Assembly (NCBI GenBank): GCA_035444205.1 | Contig: DAOMOD010000001.1 | Location: forward strand, 1-64,000 | DNA from: DAOMOD01 sp035444205 | GTDB taxonomy: Bacteria > Pseudomonadota > Gammaproteobacteria > Xanthomonadales > BPKI01 | DNA: 64,000 nt | Direction of reading: 5' to 3' | Part shown: piece by piece, positions 8,718 to 17,011 of the stretch | Layout of the letters: every line of letters starts with the position of its first letter | How positions within the stretch are numbered: position 1 is the first letter of the stretch | Made by a program: the position numbers and the translations under genes | Notes under the pieces: model-generated | What the model was told of the DNA's origin: nothing | The model's input: only the letters and a program-made list of their open reading frames with translations | Databases searched by the model: none

Positions 8718-9221
8718 ATGGATGAAGCGCTCTCGAGGTTCGTAACCGGCCTGGCCTGGACGCTGATCGCGTTCAGTGCGCTGGCGACGCTGATCCTGTC
8801 GCTCCAGGCAGCCGTGCTGTTCACCATGTTCGATGCCGAGGTGCTGCAGTACGTGCTCGACGACCTGGATCCCCCGCCGGCCCTTCCCGTCGACGGCGCC
8901 ACCCTGCTGCGCGCGATGCATGCGTTCGTGCTGGCGATGCTGGGCGTGTGCGTGCTCACCCTGGTCGCCTCGATCGCCTTGCTGCGGCGGCAGGCATGGT
9001 CGCGCATGTTCTGGATCGTCATGTTCGCCTTCGGTGCCATCGTGCACGTCGTCGGCGCCATCGCGCCCTACCTGTCGGAACTGCCCTGGCAGACCAATTA
9101 TGACGGCGTGCTGAAGTTCGCTTCCGCCGTGCTGGCGCTGATTCTCGCCGTGGGCTACGCCTGGCTGGCCAGGAAGCTGATGGAGCCTGCCGTCGTCGCC
9201 GAGTTTCGGCGCGCCCGCTGA
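8718..9221 (+). CDS. Hypothetical four-helix membrane protein
   Basis: No family is recognised. The 167-aa product has four predicted transmembrane helices (about residues 12-36, 68-88, 97-117 and 134-152) and short polar loops. The lumenal loop 1 carries DDLDPPPALPVDG. A good ribosome site GGAGGAA (8707-8713) precedes the ATG at 8718, which supports a real gene. It is followed by a long REP cluster, and its neighbours give no functional hint. Confidence 0.7.
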   Translation: MDEALSRFVTGLAWTLIAFSALATLILSLQAAVLFTMFDAEVLQYVLDDLDPPPALPVDGATLLRAMHAFVLAMLGVCVLTLVASIALLRRQAWSRMFWIVMFAFGAIVHVVGAIAPYLSELPWQTNYDGVLKFASAVLALILAVGYAWLARKLMEPAVVAEFRRAR

Positions 9222-9285
9222 AGGGCGGCGGGTCCTCCGGCCCCGCCATGCAGGACGGCGCGTCGCCGCTGGCGCCGTGAATCGG

Positions 9286-9540
9286 GACGGTCGCGCACAG
9301 GGTGCGCTCCTACAGGAGGCACATCTTCTGTAGGAGCCCACTGGTGGGCGACAGGGGCGTGCCGTCGAAGCGAGGGGACGGTCGCGCACAAGGTGCGCTC
9401 CTACAGGGGCATGCCTTTCGTAGGTCCGGGGGAAGCCCGGCGCAGACGCGAAGCGGCCGAACCCACCTTGTGGGCGACCGGCGCGCGCCATCCATGCGAG
9501 GTGATGATTGCGCACACGGTGCGTTCCTTCTACAGGGGGT
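9286..9540. repeat. REP-like hairpin cluster C (five elements)
   Basis: The 355-bp gap between the membrane protein and the end of fdhD contains alternating REP elements: reverse about 9287-9316, forward about 9329-9357, reverse about 9379-9410, a forward one broken by extra sequence (about 9419 and 9461-9481), and reverse about 9504-9537. Forward copies use a CCCAC..GTGGG stem, while most reverse copies use GCGCAC..GTGCGC. No gene was found in this stretch. Confidence 0.85.
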
Positions 9541-9576
9541 GCTGCCTACCTCGCGGCCGGCCAACCCGCACGCTGG

Positions 9577-10374
9577 CTACTCTGATCCAACCTCCAGGCC
9601 GGCCGCATGCGCATACACGCTGAGACCCTCCTCGCGCGCGAAGGCGATCAGGGTCAGGCCGGCCTGTTCGGCGAGGCGGATGGCGAGCGCGGTGGGGGCG
9701 GAGATGGCGGCGAGCACGGTGATGCCGGCTTCGGCCGCCTTGTGCACCACTTCGTAGGACGCACGCGAGGTGATCAGCAGAAAGCCCGCATCGACGCCCG
9801 CGCGCGCACGCGCGCCGATCACCTTGTCCAGCGCGTTGTGGCGGCCGACGTCCTCGCGCACGATCATGCCCTCGGCATGGGCGAAGCCGGCTGCGTGCAG
9901 GCCATGGCACCGGTCGTTCAGCACCTGGCCTTTGCGCAGGGCCGCGAAGGCCTCGCGCAACGCGGCGACGGTCACCGGTGTGGCGGGCGGCACACGGCGT
10001 ACCGGGCGGATGGCGGTGGCCAGCGCGTCGGCGCCGCACAGGCCGCAGCCGGCGCGGCCAGGGAGATTCCGCTGGCGCGCATCGAGGGCCTGGAAGCGCA
10101 CATCGGGAATGCGCATGCGGATCTCGATGCCATCGCCGCCGTGGTGGATGTCGTGCAGATCCCATTCGCCGGGCGAGGCGACCACGCCCTCGGACAGCGA
10201 AAAGCCGAGCGCGAAATCCTTGAGATCGGCCGGCGTTGCCATCATCACCGCCAGCGAGCGGCCGTTGTAGACCATGGCCACCGGCGTCTCCTCGGCGACA
10301 CAGTCGCGGCGCACCTCTCGGCCGGCGCGGTCGATGCGGATCGCGCCGACATCGTGCAGGGCGTCGGTGCTCAT
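9577..10374 (-). CDS. fdhD: Formate dehydrogenase accessory sulfurtransferase FdhD
   Basis: FdhD transfers sulfur from a cysteine desulfurase to the bis-MGD molybdenum cofactor so that formate-dehydrogenase-type enzymes become active. The 265-aa product has the family features EETPVAMVYNGRS, FALGFSLSEG, the sulfur-carrying CGLC motif (Cys110/Cys113) and the C-terminal EDVGRHNALDKVIG signature. The ATG overlaps the stop of the preceding molybdoenzyme gene (ATGA), which indicates translational coupling and suggests that this enzyme is the client. Confidence 0.95.
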   Translation of the reverse strand: MSTDALHDVGAIRIDRAGREVRRDCVAEETPVAMVYNGRSLAVMMATPADLKDFALGFSLSEGVVASPGEWDLHDIHHGGDGIEIRMRIPDVRFQALDARQRNLPGRAGCGLCGADALATAIRPVRRVPPATPVTVAALREAFAALRKGQVLNDRCHGLHAAGFAHAEGMIVREDVGRHNALDKVIGARARAGVDAGFLLITSRASYEVVHKAAEAGITVLAAISAPTALAIRLAEQAGLTLIAFAREEGLSVYAHAAGLEVGSE

Positions 10375-12614
10375 GTCGGTCGCGGTTCCAGCCGCACCGG
10401 AACCGACTTCGAGGCCGGCGTACGCGCGCGTTCGGCATGGCTCGACAGCGGCACCAGCGCATTGGTCTCGGGGTAGTAGGCGGCCACGCAGCCAGCCGGA
10501 ATCGCGTACTCGACCAGCACGAAGTCGTCCGCGCGCCGCTCGCCGTCGTGCCACACCGAGACGATGTCCACGCGCTGCCCGGCCTTGAGCCCAAGGCGAT
10601 CGAGGTCGCTGCGCGCGATGAACAGCACGCGGCGCTCGCCGGATACGCCGCGGTAGCGGTCGCGCAGGCCGTACACGGTGGTGTTGTACTGATCGTGGCT
10701 GCGCACCGTGGTCAGCGTCAGCAGACCGGCCACGGGGTCGTTGCCGTCGCGCAGCGGATGGGCGATGAAACGCGCACGCTGATTCGGCGTGCGCCACACC
10801 CGTTCGCGTGCCGGGTTGTACAGGTGGAAGCCGCCGGGCGTGCGCACGCGCACGTTGAAATCCTCGAAGCCGTCCACCACCTCGGCGATGCGTTCGCGGA
10901 TACGGTCGTAGTGCTCCACCAGCCAAAGCCAAGGCGTGCGGCTGGTGGGCAGGGTGGCGGCGGCCAGGCGCGCCACGATCATCGGTTCCGACAGCAGCAG
11001 CGGCGAGGCCGGCGCGTTCATGCCGGACGACAGGTGCACCATGCTCATGGAGTCCTCCACCGTCACCGCCTGGCGCCCACCCGCCTGCACGTCGATCTCG
11101 GTGCGGCCGAGACAGGGCAGGATCAGCGCCTGCCGCCCGTGCACCAGGTGCGAGCGATTGAGCTTGGTGGCGACGTGCACGGTGAGTTCGCAGCGGCGCA
11201 GGGCCTGGTGCGTGCGGCGCGTGTCCGGCGTGGCCGCGGCGAAATTGCCGCCCATGGCGAAGAACACCCGCGCGCGACCGTCCAGCATGGCCTCGATGGC
11301 GCCCACCGTATCGAAGCCGTCCCGCCGCGGCGGCTCGAAGCCGAAGGCGGTACCGAGGCGATCGAGAAAGACGGCCGGCGGCTTCTCCCAGATGCCCATG
11401 GTGCGGTCGCCCTGCACATTGGAATGCCCGCGCACCGGACAGGCGCCGGCGCCAGGGCGGCCGATGTTGCCGCGCACCAGCAGCAGGTTAACCAGCATCT
11501 GGATGGTGGCCACCGAACGCCGGTGCTGGGTGATGCCCATGCCCCAGCAGAAGATCGTGGCCGGGCTGTCGATGTAGACCTGCGCCGCCTCGTGCAGCTC
11601 GTCCTGGGTCAGCCCCGATTCCGCTTCGATGTCCGTCCACGACACGGCGCGAACGGCATCGCGCAGCGCGTCGAAACCCTCGCTGTGCGCCGCGATGAAA
11701 TCGCGGTCCTCGGCGCCCGCCTCCAGCACCGCCTTCAGCAGGCCGGTGACCGCGGCCAGATCGCCGCCCACCCGCGGTGTGTAGTAGTGACTGGCCAGGG
11801 GCACGCCGCGTCCGCTGAGAAGCTCCATGGCGTGCTTGGGGCTGGCGAAGCGTTCCAGTCCGCGCTCGCGCAGCGGATTGAACGCCACGATGCGGCAGCC
11901 GCGCTTGGCCGCGTTGCGCAGTTCGCCCAGCATGCGCGGATGGTTGCTGCCCGGGTTCTGGCCGAAGATGAAGATCGCCTGCGCGTGCTCGAAATCATCC
12001 AGCGTCACCGTGCCCTTGCCCACGCCGATCTGCTCCGGCATCGCCGTGCTGGTCGGCTCGTGGCACATGTTCGAGCAGTCCGGCAGGTTGTTGGTGCCAA
12101 ACTCGCGCACGAAAAGCTGGTACAGGAAGGCCGCCTCGTTGGAGGTGCGCCCGGAGGTGTAGAACAGCGCCTGGTCGGGATGATCGAGCGCGTGCAGCGC
12201 ACCGGCGATACGCGCGAACGCCTCGTCCCAGGACAGCGGCTGGTAGCGATCCGAATCCGCATCGTAGGCCAGCGGCACGGTCAGCCGGCCCTGATCCTCC
12301 AGATCGAAATCGTCCCAGCCGGCCAGCTCCGACACGGTGTGCGCGGCGAAGAACGCCGGCGTGACCCGCCGTGAAGTCGCCTCGGCTGCCACCGCCTTCA
12401 CGCCGTTCTCGCAGAACTCGAAGGTGGAATGCGGATTGCGATCCGGCCAGGCGCAGCCTGGGCAGTCAAAGCCTTCCGGCTGGTTGGCGCGCATCAGGGT
12501 GCGAGCGCCCTTGCCGACGATGCCCTGCTCGCGCAGCGCACGGTAGGAACTCTTCAGCGCATCCAGGCCGCCTGCGGCCTTGCGGTATGGGTTGGGGTCG
12601 CTGCTCATCGACAT
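10371..12614 (-). CDS. FdhF/YdeP-family molybdopterin oxidoreductase
   Basis: This 747-aa molybdopterin-dependent oxidoreductase resembles the YdeP branch of formate-dehydrogenase-like proteins. It begins with a CPGCAWPDRN motif rather than a full ferredoxin-like Fe-S motif. It then shows FYTSGRTSNEAAFLYQLF, DCSNMCHEPTS, GQNPGSNHPRM and a C-terminal molybdopterin-dinucleotide domain (DQYNTTVYGLRDRYRG). The substrate is unknown: YdeP is linked to acid resistance in E. coli, and formate oxidation is unproven for this branch. The start is ATG at 12614 or 12608; neither has a strong ribosome site. It is coupled to fdhD by a 4-base overlap, and no other dehydrogenase subunits are nearby. Confidence 0.9.
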   Translation of the reverse strand: MSMSSDPNPYRKAAGGLDALKSSYRALREQGIVGKGARTLMRANQPEGFDCPGCAWPDRNPHSTFEFCENGVKAVAAEATSRRVTPAFFAAHTVSELAGWDDFDLEDQGRLTVPLAYDADSDRYQPLSWDEAFARIAGALHALDHPDQALFYTSGRTSNEAAFLYQLFVREFGTNNLPDCSNMCHEPTSTAMPEQIGVGKGTVTLDDFEHAQAIFIFGQNPGSNHPRMLGELRNAAKRGCRIVAFNPLRERGLERFASPKHAMELLSGRGVPLASHYYTPRVGGDLAAVTGLLKAVLEAGAEDRDFIAAHSEGFDALRDAVRAVSWTDIEAESGLTQDELHEAAQVYIDSPATIFCWGMGITQHRRSVATIQMLVNLLLVRGNIGRPGAGACPVRGHSNVQGDRTMGIWEKPPAVFLDRLGTAFGFEPPRRDGFDTVGAIEAMLDGRARVFFAMGGNFAAATPDTRRTHQALRRCELTVHVATKLNRSHLVHGRQALILPCLGRTEIDVQAGGRQAVTVEDSMSMVHLSSGMNAPASPLLLSEPMIVARLAAATLPTSRTPWLWLVEHYDRIRERIAEVVDGFEDFNVRVRTPGGFHLYNPARERVWRTPNQRARFIAHPLRDGNDPVAGLLTLTTVRSHDQYNTTVYGLRDRYRGVSGERRVLFIARSDLDRLGLKAGQRVDIVSVWHDGERRADDFVLVEYAIPAGCVAAYYPETNALVPLSSHAERARTPASKSVPVRLEPRPT

Positions 12615-13488
12615 CGCCGGACCGGGGGACTTGATGCTACCACCGGGGGCCGGGGCGGCATGACGGGCTGCCAAGGGTTCGAGAGTGCGATGAGGGAACG
12701 AACTGCCATGCCAGGTCGTCCCTGAATTCAGCAAGAAAAGCGCTGGACGTACACACGGATTCTTTCGGCATCGAGGCTTCGCTCCGTCCGAACCCTCACC
12801 CCCAACCCCTCTCCCGGAGGGAGAGGGGAGTCGTTCGTTCGTTGACCGCTTCGCGTCCTGCACGGACTTCATCTCCAAGGCTCAACGCCGGGCTGCGCAG
12901 CGGACCGTACGCTGCGACCGGTGGTTCGGCGGTGCGCGAACCTGTTCAATGTTCAGTAGCTCGATCATTGACAATGAGGAACGGTCGAACTTGAATCCGC
13001 CGATACGTGGGCGTAGTCTCGGTCGCGGATGTGGGTGTCGGGATCGTGGCGGCAATGCTTGCGACCGACGCCCGGGGAGCGGGAGCCGTAGCGGTGGGCC
13101 GGGGGCCTTGCGTCGCTTGACGGGGGATGCCGGCGGCACGTGGATCGGGATTCCGTAGAACGGACGGACGGGACGCGCAGGGGCGCGTCGATGGATGGGG
13201 AGAGGGTCAGGATGTCGACATGGAGAATGTGCAGCGCCGCCGTTCGGGCCGGCGTATGCCCGTGCGCCATCGCCGATGGCGTTGCGGCCCCGTTGCCTTG
13301 TTGTCCGGGTGCGCGTTGCAGCGCGCGCCGCGAAGCCTGTCGCGCTTCCCTTGTTCTTTCTTCCCCACTCGCCGCGTGGCGTGCCGCCCGTGCACGCGCT
13401 TGCGCAGGCGTTCGCCCTTGTCATCGGTCCGAGGCCGCCTCGATGCGGTCCGGAATCTCGTGCGCCACCAGCCAGGGAGCCTCAAGTC
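12615..13488. other. Long intergenic region without a convincing gene
   Basis: This stretch of about 870 bp separates two divergent operons. Frames are open on both strands but show no recognisable protein, no consistent ribosome sites and poor coding character. It contains the CCCCTCTCCC hairpin at 12806-12828. Promoters for both flanking operons presumably lie here; none was recognised with confidence. Confidence 0.5.
12806..12828. repeat. Hairpin CCCCTCTCCC-GGA-GGGAGAGGGG
   Basis: A perfect 10-bp stem with a 3-base loop follows CCCTCACCCCCAAC. It resembles a class of dispersed hairpins, and a relative lies after prpC (52174-52189 and 52289-52304). It may act as a transcription terminator, but no T-run follows on either strand. 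Confidence 0.75.
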
Positions 13489-14934
13489 ATGCCAGAACAC
13501 CGACGCGCCATCGCGGGCGTGCTGCCCGTACTCGTTCCGCTGTTGCTGCTTGCAGCCTGTACGGATCGTCGCAAGCCTGAGACGGCTCCGCTGCCGCGAC
13601 CTGCGGAACCGCAGGTGGAAGCGGCCGTGCAGACCGTACCCGAGCCGGCGGCGGCGCCCGTCTCGCCGTGTCCGGCCAAACCGGAATGGTTTCCGGTCAC
13701 GCCGTTTCCCGACGGCGAGGACTTTCCCAACAGCAGCAACTGCGACTTCCACCAGTGGTCGTACCAGGCCTTTCTGTGGCTTCTTCAGCCGTCGTCGGCG
13801 GAAGCGGGTGCGCCACTGAACTTCGAGACCTTCGCCGATCCGGGTGCGGTGCTGAAACCCGGCGGCCCCGGAACGGTACCGTACCCGGGGCGCTCGCCCT
13901 CCACGGGCGCGAAGGTGCTGGCGCGCGTTGGCAAGTCGTCGAACAGCGTGGATGCCGATGACGTGTTCCAGGCCGGTCCGGGCAATCGCGTCCTGGTCGA
14001 CCAGGCCGGCAACGTCGTCTACTACTCGGGGCTGCTGAACGAGCCGTTCTGGGATTTCGTGGTCGACGAAAGCCTGTTCGATCTCAAGTCGCTCCTCGAC
14101 ATCGCGCCGGGCACCGATTTCCCGGTGAATGCCATCGAACTCAAGGTGTCGTGGCGCGTCGCGGCCACCCTGGTCGGCGGCGCGCCGGTCAAGGTGTTCA
14201 TTCCGGATGCCGAGGCGCATTTCCACACCATGCCGGCCACGGTGCCGCTGGTGGAGGTGGTGGACGGCATGGTCACCGACAACACCGGCAAGACCCAGGA
14301 CGTGCTGCTGGCGATGGTGGGCATGCACGTGGTGGGCGTGGTGAAGGATCACCCGGAGTTCATCTGGGCCACCTTCGAGCACAAGGCCAACGCGCCCGAC
14401 TGCGATGCCGTACCCACCGGTGGCAGCGAACCGTCCACCGGCCTGCCGTGGTCCTTGTACACGCCGAACAGCACGCTGGCCATCCAGAACCAGTTCGACG
14501 TCAACGCGCCGCTGAACGTGGTCAGCGTGTGCCGGCTGGCGCCATGGGGCGGTGGCAACGCGCAGAACACCGCCAACATCGAGGCGCTGAATCGGAGCGT
14601 GGCGCCGCACCTGGCCGGCTCGGTTTGGGCCAACTACGAGCTGATCGGCGCGGTGTGGACCACCGGCGACGGCGACATTCCCGGCGCCAACGGCGCGCCC
14701 ATGCGAGAGGGCGACCAGCAGATCGGCTCGCTCGGTCTGGCCAACACCAGCATGGAGACGTTCACCCAGGACGCCAACTGTTTCGCCTGCCACAACGGCG
14801 GCGTGCACACGGTCACCGTGAGCGCGCCCGGACGTGCGCCTTCAGGGCAGATCGTCGCGGCCAAGCATCTCAACCTGTCGCATTTCATCGTCAATTACCA
14901 GGCGGCCCAGCAGGCCGCCCAGGCCGCCGAATAA
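13489..14934 (+). CDS. Lipoprotein with a single haem-binding CXXCH motif
   Basis: The 481-aa product starts with a lipoprotein signal peptide ending in the lipobox LAAC (Cys24), so it should be exported and lipid-anchored. Close to the C-terminus is CFACH (residues 431-435), a c-type haem attachment motif, in the context of cytochrome-like proteins encoded next to LodA/GoxA oxidases. The rest has no recognised domain. The longer in-frame start at 13195 is rejected because it would bury the signal peptide; AGGGA lies upstream of the ATG at 13489. The gene is 10 bp before the LodA-like gene, so an electron-transfer or docking role for that oxidase is inferred, not shown. Confidence 0.75.
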   Translation: MPEHRRAIAGVLPVLVPLLLLAACTDRRKPETAPLPRPAEPQVEAAVQTVPEPAAAPVSPCPAKPEWFPVTPFPDGEDFPNSSNCDFHQWSYQAFLWLLQPSSAEAGAPLNFETFADPGAVLKPGGPGTVPYPGRSPSTGAKVLARVGKSSNSVDADDVFQAGPGNRVLVDQAGNVVYYSGLLNEPFWDFVVDESLFDLKSLLDIAPGTDFPVNAIELKVSWRVAATLVGGAPVKVFIPDAEAHFHTMPATVPLVEVVDGMVTDNTGKTQDVLLAMVGMHVVGVVKDHPEFIWATFEHKANAPDCDAVPTGGSEPSTGLPWSLYTPNSTLAIQNQFDVNAPLNVVSVCRLAPWGGGNAQNTANIEALNRSVAPHLAGSVWANYELIGAVWTTGDGDIPGANGAPMREGDQQIGSLGLANTSMETFTQDANCFACHNGGVHTVTVSAPGRAPSGQIVAAKHLNLSHFIVNYQAAQQAAQAAE

Positions 14935-14944
14935 GGGAGGCAGC

Positions 14945-17011
14945 ATGAGCACCATGAATTTTCGCATCCATCCGGCCATCGGCTTCGCCCGTGTCGGCAA
15001 CAGCAAGGATTTCTACCTGGAGCCGGTCACGCCGGCAGCATGGCCGATCGCGAACGGCGACGGCAGTCGCACCGGGGGCCTGCCGGTGAAGCCCGGCACC
15101 GAGGACACGCCGATCGACTCCAGCGATCTGCGCGATTCCAGCGGCGCGCTGAAGCGCCAGGCGGCGCGCTTCCGCATCCATGCCTACCCGGCATCGACGA
15201 ACGAAACATGGCCGATGGGCGTCGACGGTCAGGAAGTCGTCATCGGCAGCAAGGTCGACGGCAGGCAGGTCAAGGACATCGTGTGGATGGTGCACCTGGC
15301 CAACAAGAAGGCCAACTGGTACATCATTCCCGAGGAGAACGGCATCGGTGCCTACACCAAGGGCGCGGTGCCACCGTTGCGCAATCGGCAGGACGGCCCC
15401 GATATCGGGGCCGGGAAGCGGCTGGCCACGCTGGTGATCGATCCCGGGCCGCGCACGGTGCAGGGCGCGAATGCGACGCCGGTGGCTTTCGACCAGCCCA
15501 CCACGGCCAGCTACTGGCAGGACGGCAAGGGCGTGACGCCGTTGCCTTCGTATCCGAAGTCCTTTCCGGGCGACCACTTCCCGAACCTGGACTGTCCTGA
15601 TGGGCCGATCGACACGCTGGGCGAACTGCGCACCGATGCGCAGGGTCGCCTGCTTGTCACCGGCGGCTACGGGCGCGCCTGCGGGCGCATCGACCCGAAC
15701 ACCGGCAAGCCGTTTCCGCTGAACAGCGACATCGACAACGACGGTTGGTTCGACGACTGCAGCGACGGGCCGGTGTTCGCCGTGCTGGTGTTCGACGATG
15801 GTTCCACGCAGACGGTGCAGGGCCATGCCTGGGTCACCGCCACCGACCCCGCCTATGCGCCGCAGACGCTGAACTCGGTGTCGTTGTGGGACGACATCCA
15901 CGATGTCTGGGTGCGGCACATGAACCTGCGACCGGAGCTTTTCGCCAACGGCAGTTTCCAGACCAGCTACCAGCCGTCCTTCGACGATGAAGTCTTCCCG
16001 ATCTTCCGCGCCGCGGCCGTGCAGCAATGGAACACCAACCTCAACGTCACCGGCACCACCGCGCACGGCGCGGTGGATGCCATCAAGGCCGGCGACGATC
16101 CGGCCAGCACCATCCTCGGCGGGCTCGGTTTCATCCGCAATCCGAACGACCCGGCGCAATTCACCGACGGGCGGCGCATGCCGCTCGCGCTCGGCGATGC
16201 CGGCGATCCCTTCCTGTATCTGCGCAAGACCCAGTACTTTTTCCTCGAACAGTGGAATGCGGGCAAGTCCGACGCAAACGGGCACATCACGCTGAATGCC
16301 GGGGAGGCGCTGGACAGGACCATGCTGGTGAACTGCCTGGGCGGGCGCTTCAGCCCCGGCATCGACCTGACCTTCATCGTCCGCGACCCGGCGCTGTACG
16401 TACAGGATTGGCAGACCTCGGGTATCGGTCCCTTCCGCATCAAGCCCAAGCCGCTCGACTATGGCAAGGCGCAGGCCGGAACGCCGTTCCTTGGCGTCGG
16501 TTACACGCCGAACATCGTCAACAACCCGCTGGGCGACAAGCAGCCGATCGATACCGACCCCGACAGCCCGGGGTTGGAGCCCGGCGATGCCTCCAAGTTC
16601 ATGGCCCTGCCCTGGCACACCGACTACAACTCCTGCGCAACGCACACCACCGATCCGCCCATCCCGATGAACAACCTGCTGTACTGGTCGTGGCCGGCGC
16701 AGCGGCCGGTGGCGGTGTATGCGGCCAGGGACGTCAGCGGCAGTACCCTGCCTGCGCAGCGCTTTTCGGTGCGCGGCCCCGGTACCAAGACCGAGCCCTT
16801 CGATCCGGCGCAGGTCGGACGCTTCCAGCAGCGCATCGACATGGTGCAGTCGTGGCATCGCATCGGCGTCGTGGTGCAGGGCGACGCCATCGCCAAGGCC
16901 GACGGCGGGCCGTTCAATCCGGCCTGGTACCTGGAAGTGCAGAGCCTGCTGGAGGACGGTGGCGATCCGGTCGTGCCATGGCCGAACTCGGTGGCGCCGG
17001 GTGGAAGTTAG
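14945..17011 (+). CDS. lodA: LodA/GoxA-family CTQ-dependent oxidase
   Basis: This 688-aa protein belongs to the quinoprotein oxidase family of L-lysine 6-oxidase (LodA) and glycine oxidase (GoxA). These enzymes oxidise amino acids with O2, releasing ammonia and H2O2, and use a cysteine tryptophylquinone made from their own residues. The family start RIHPAIGFARVGNS and FYLEP are present. The likely CTQ pair is Cys464 (LVNCLGGRFSPGID) and Trp557 (ALPWHTDYNSC). A strong ribosome site GGGAGG (14935-14940) sets the start at 14945. There is no signal peptide, as is common in this family. The amino-acid substrate cannot be told from sequence. The downstream LodB-like flavoprotein overlaps its end. 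Confidence 0.85.
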   Translation: MSTMNFRIHPAIGFARVGNSKDFYLEPVTPAAWPIANGDGSRTGGLPVKPGTEDTPIDSSDLRDSSGALKRQAARFRIHAYPASTNETWPMGVDGQEVVIGSKVDGRQVKDIVWMVHLANKKANWYIIPEENGIGAYTKGAVPPLRNRQDGPDIGAGKRLATLVIDPGPRTVQGANATPVAFDQPTTASYWQDGKGVTPLPSYPKSFPGDHFPNLDCPDGPIDTLGELRTDAQGRLLVTGGYGRACGRIDPNTGKPFPLNSDIDNDGWFDDCSDGPVFAVLVFDDGSTQTVQGHAWVTATDPAYAPQTLNSVSLWDDIHDVWVRHMNLRPELFANGSFQTSYQPSFDDEVFPIFRAAAVQQWNTNLNVTGTTAHGAVDAIKAGDDPASTILGGLGFIRNPNDPAQFTDGRRMPLALGDAGDPFLYLRKTQYFFLEQWNAGKSDANGHITLNAGEALDRTMLVNCLGGRFSPGIDLTFIVRDPALYVQDWQTSGIGPFRIKPKPLDYGKAQAGTPFLGVGYTPNIVNNPLGDKQPIDTDPDSPGLEPGDASKFMALPWHTDYNSCATHTTDPPIPMNNLLYWSWPAQRPVAVYAARDVSGSTLPAQRFSVRGPGTKTEPFDPAQVGRFQQRIDMVQSWHRIGVVVQGDAIAKADGGPFNPAWYLEVQSLLEDGGDPVVPWPNSVAPGGS

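Noticed and set aside
8154..9515. 453-codon frame extending the STAS-like gene upstream
   Set aside because: The added part runs through the reverse complement of the membrane protein gene and REP DNA.
10236..12374. 712-codon open frame on the plus strand across fdhD and the molybdoenzyme
   Set aside because: It is antisense to two clear genes; its composition is a GC-rich mirror with no domain sense. Similar long antisense frames at 14891-17089, 13207-14808, 26701-28572, 28238-31378 and 3980-5560 were dropped for the same reason.
12660..12690. tRNA-like GGGTTCGAG sequence
   Set aside because: The T-loop resemblance alone has no acceptor or anticodon stem around it. No tRNA was found in the window.
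12615..13488. Small genes in the 870-bp gap (for example frames at 12882-13424 or 13140-13580)
   Set aside because: They are overlapping frames on both strands, Arg-rich, without ribosome sites or family resemblance.
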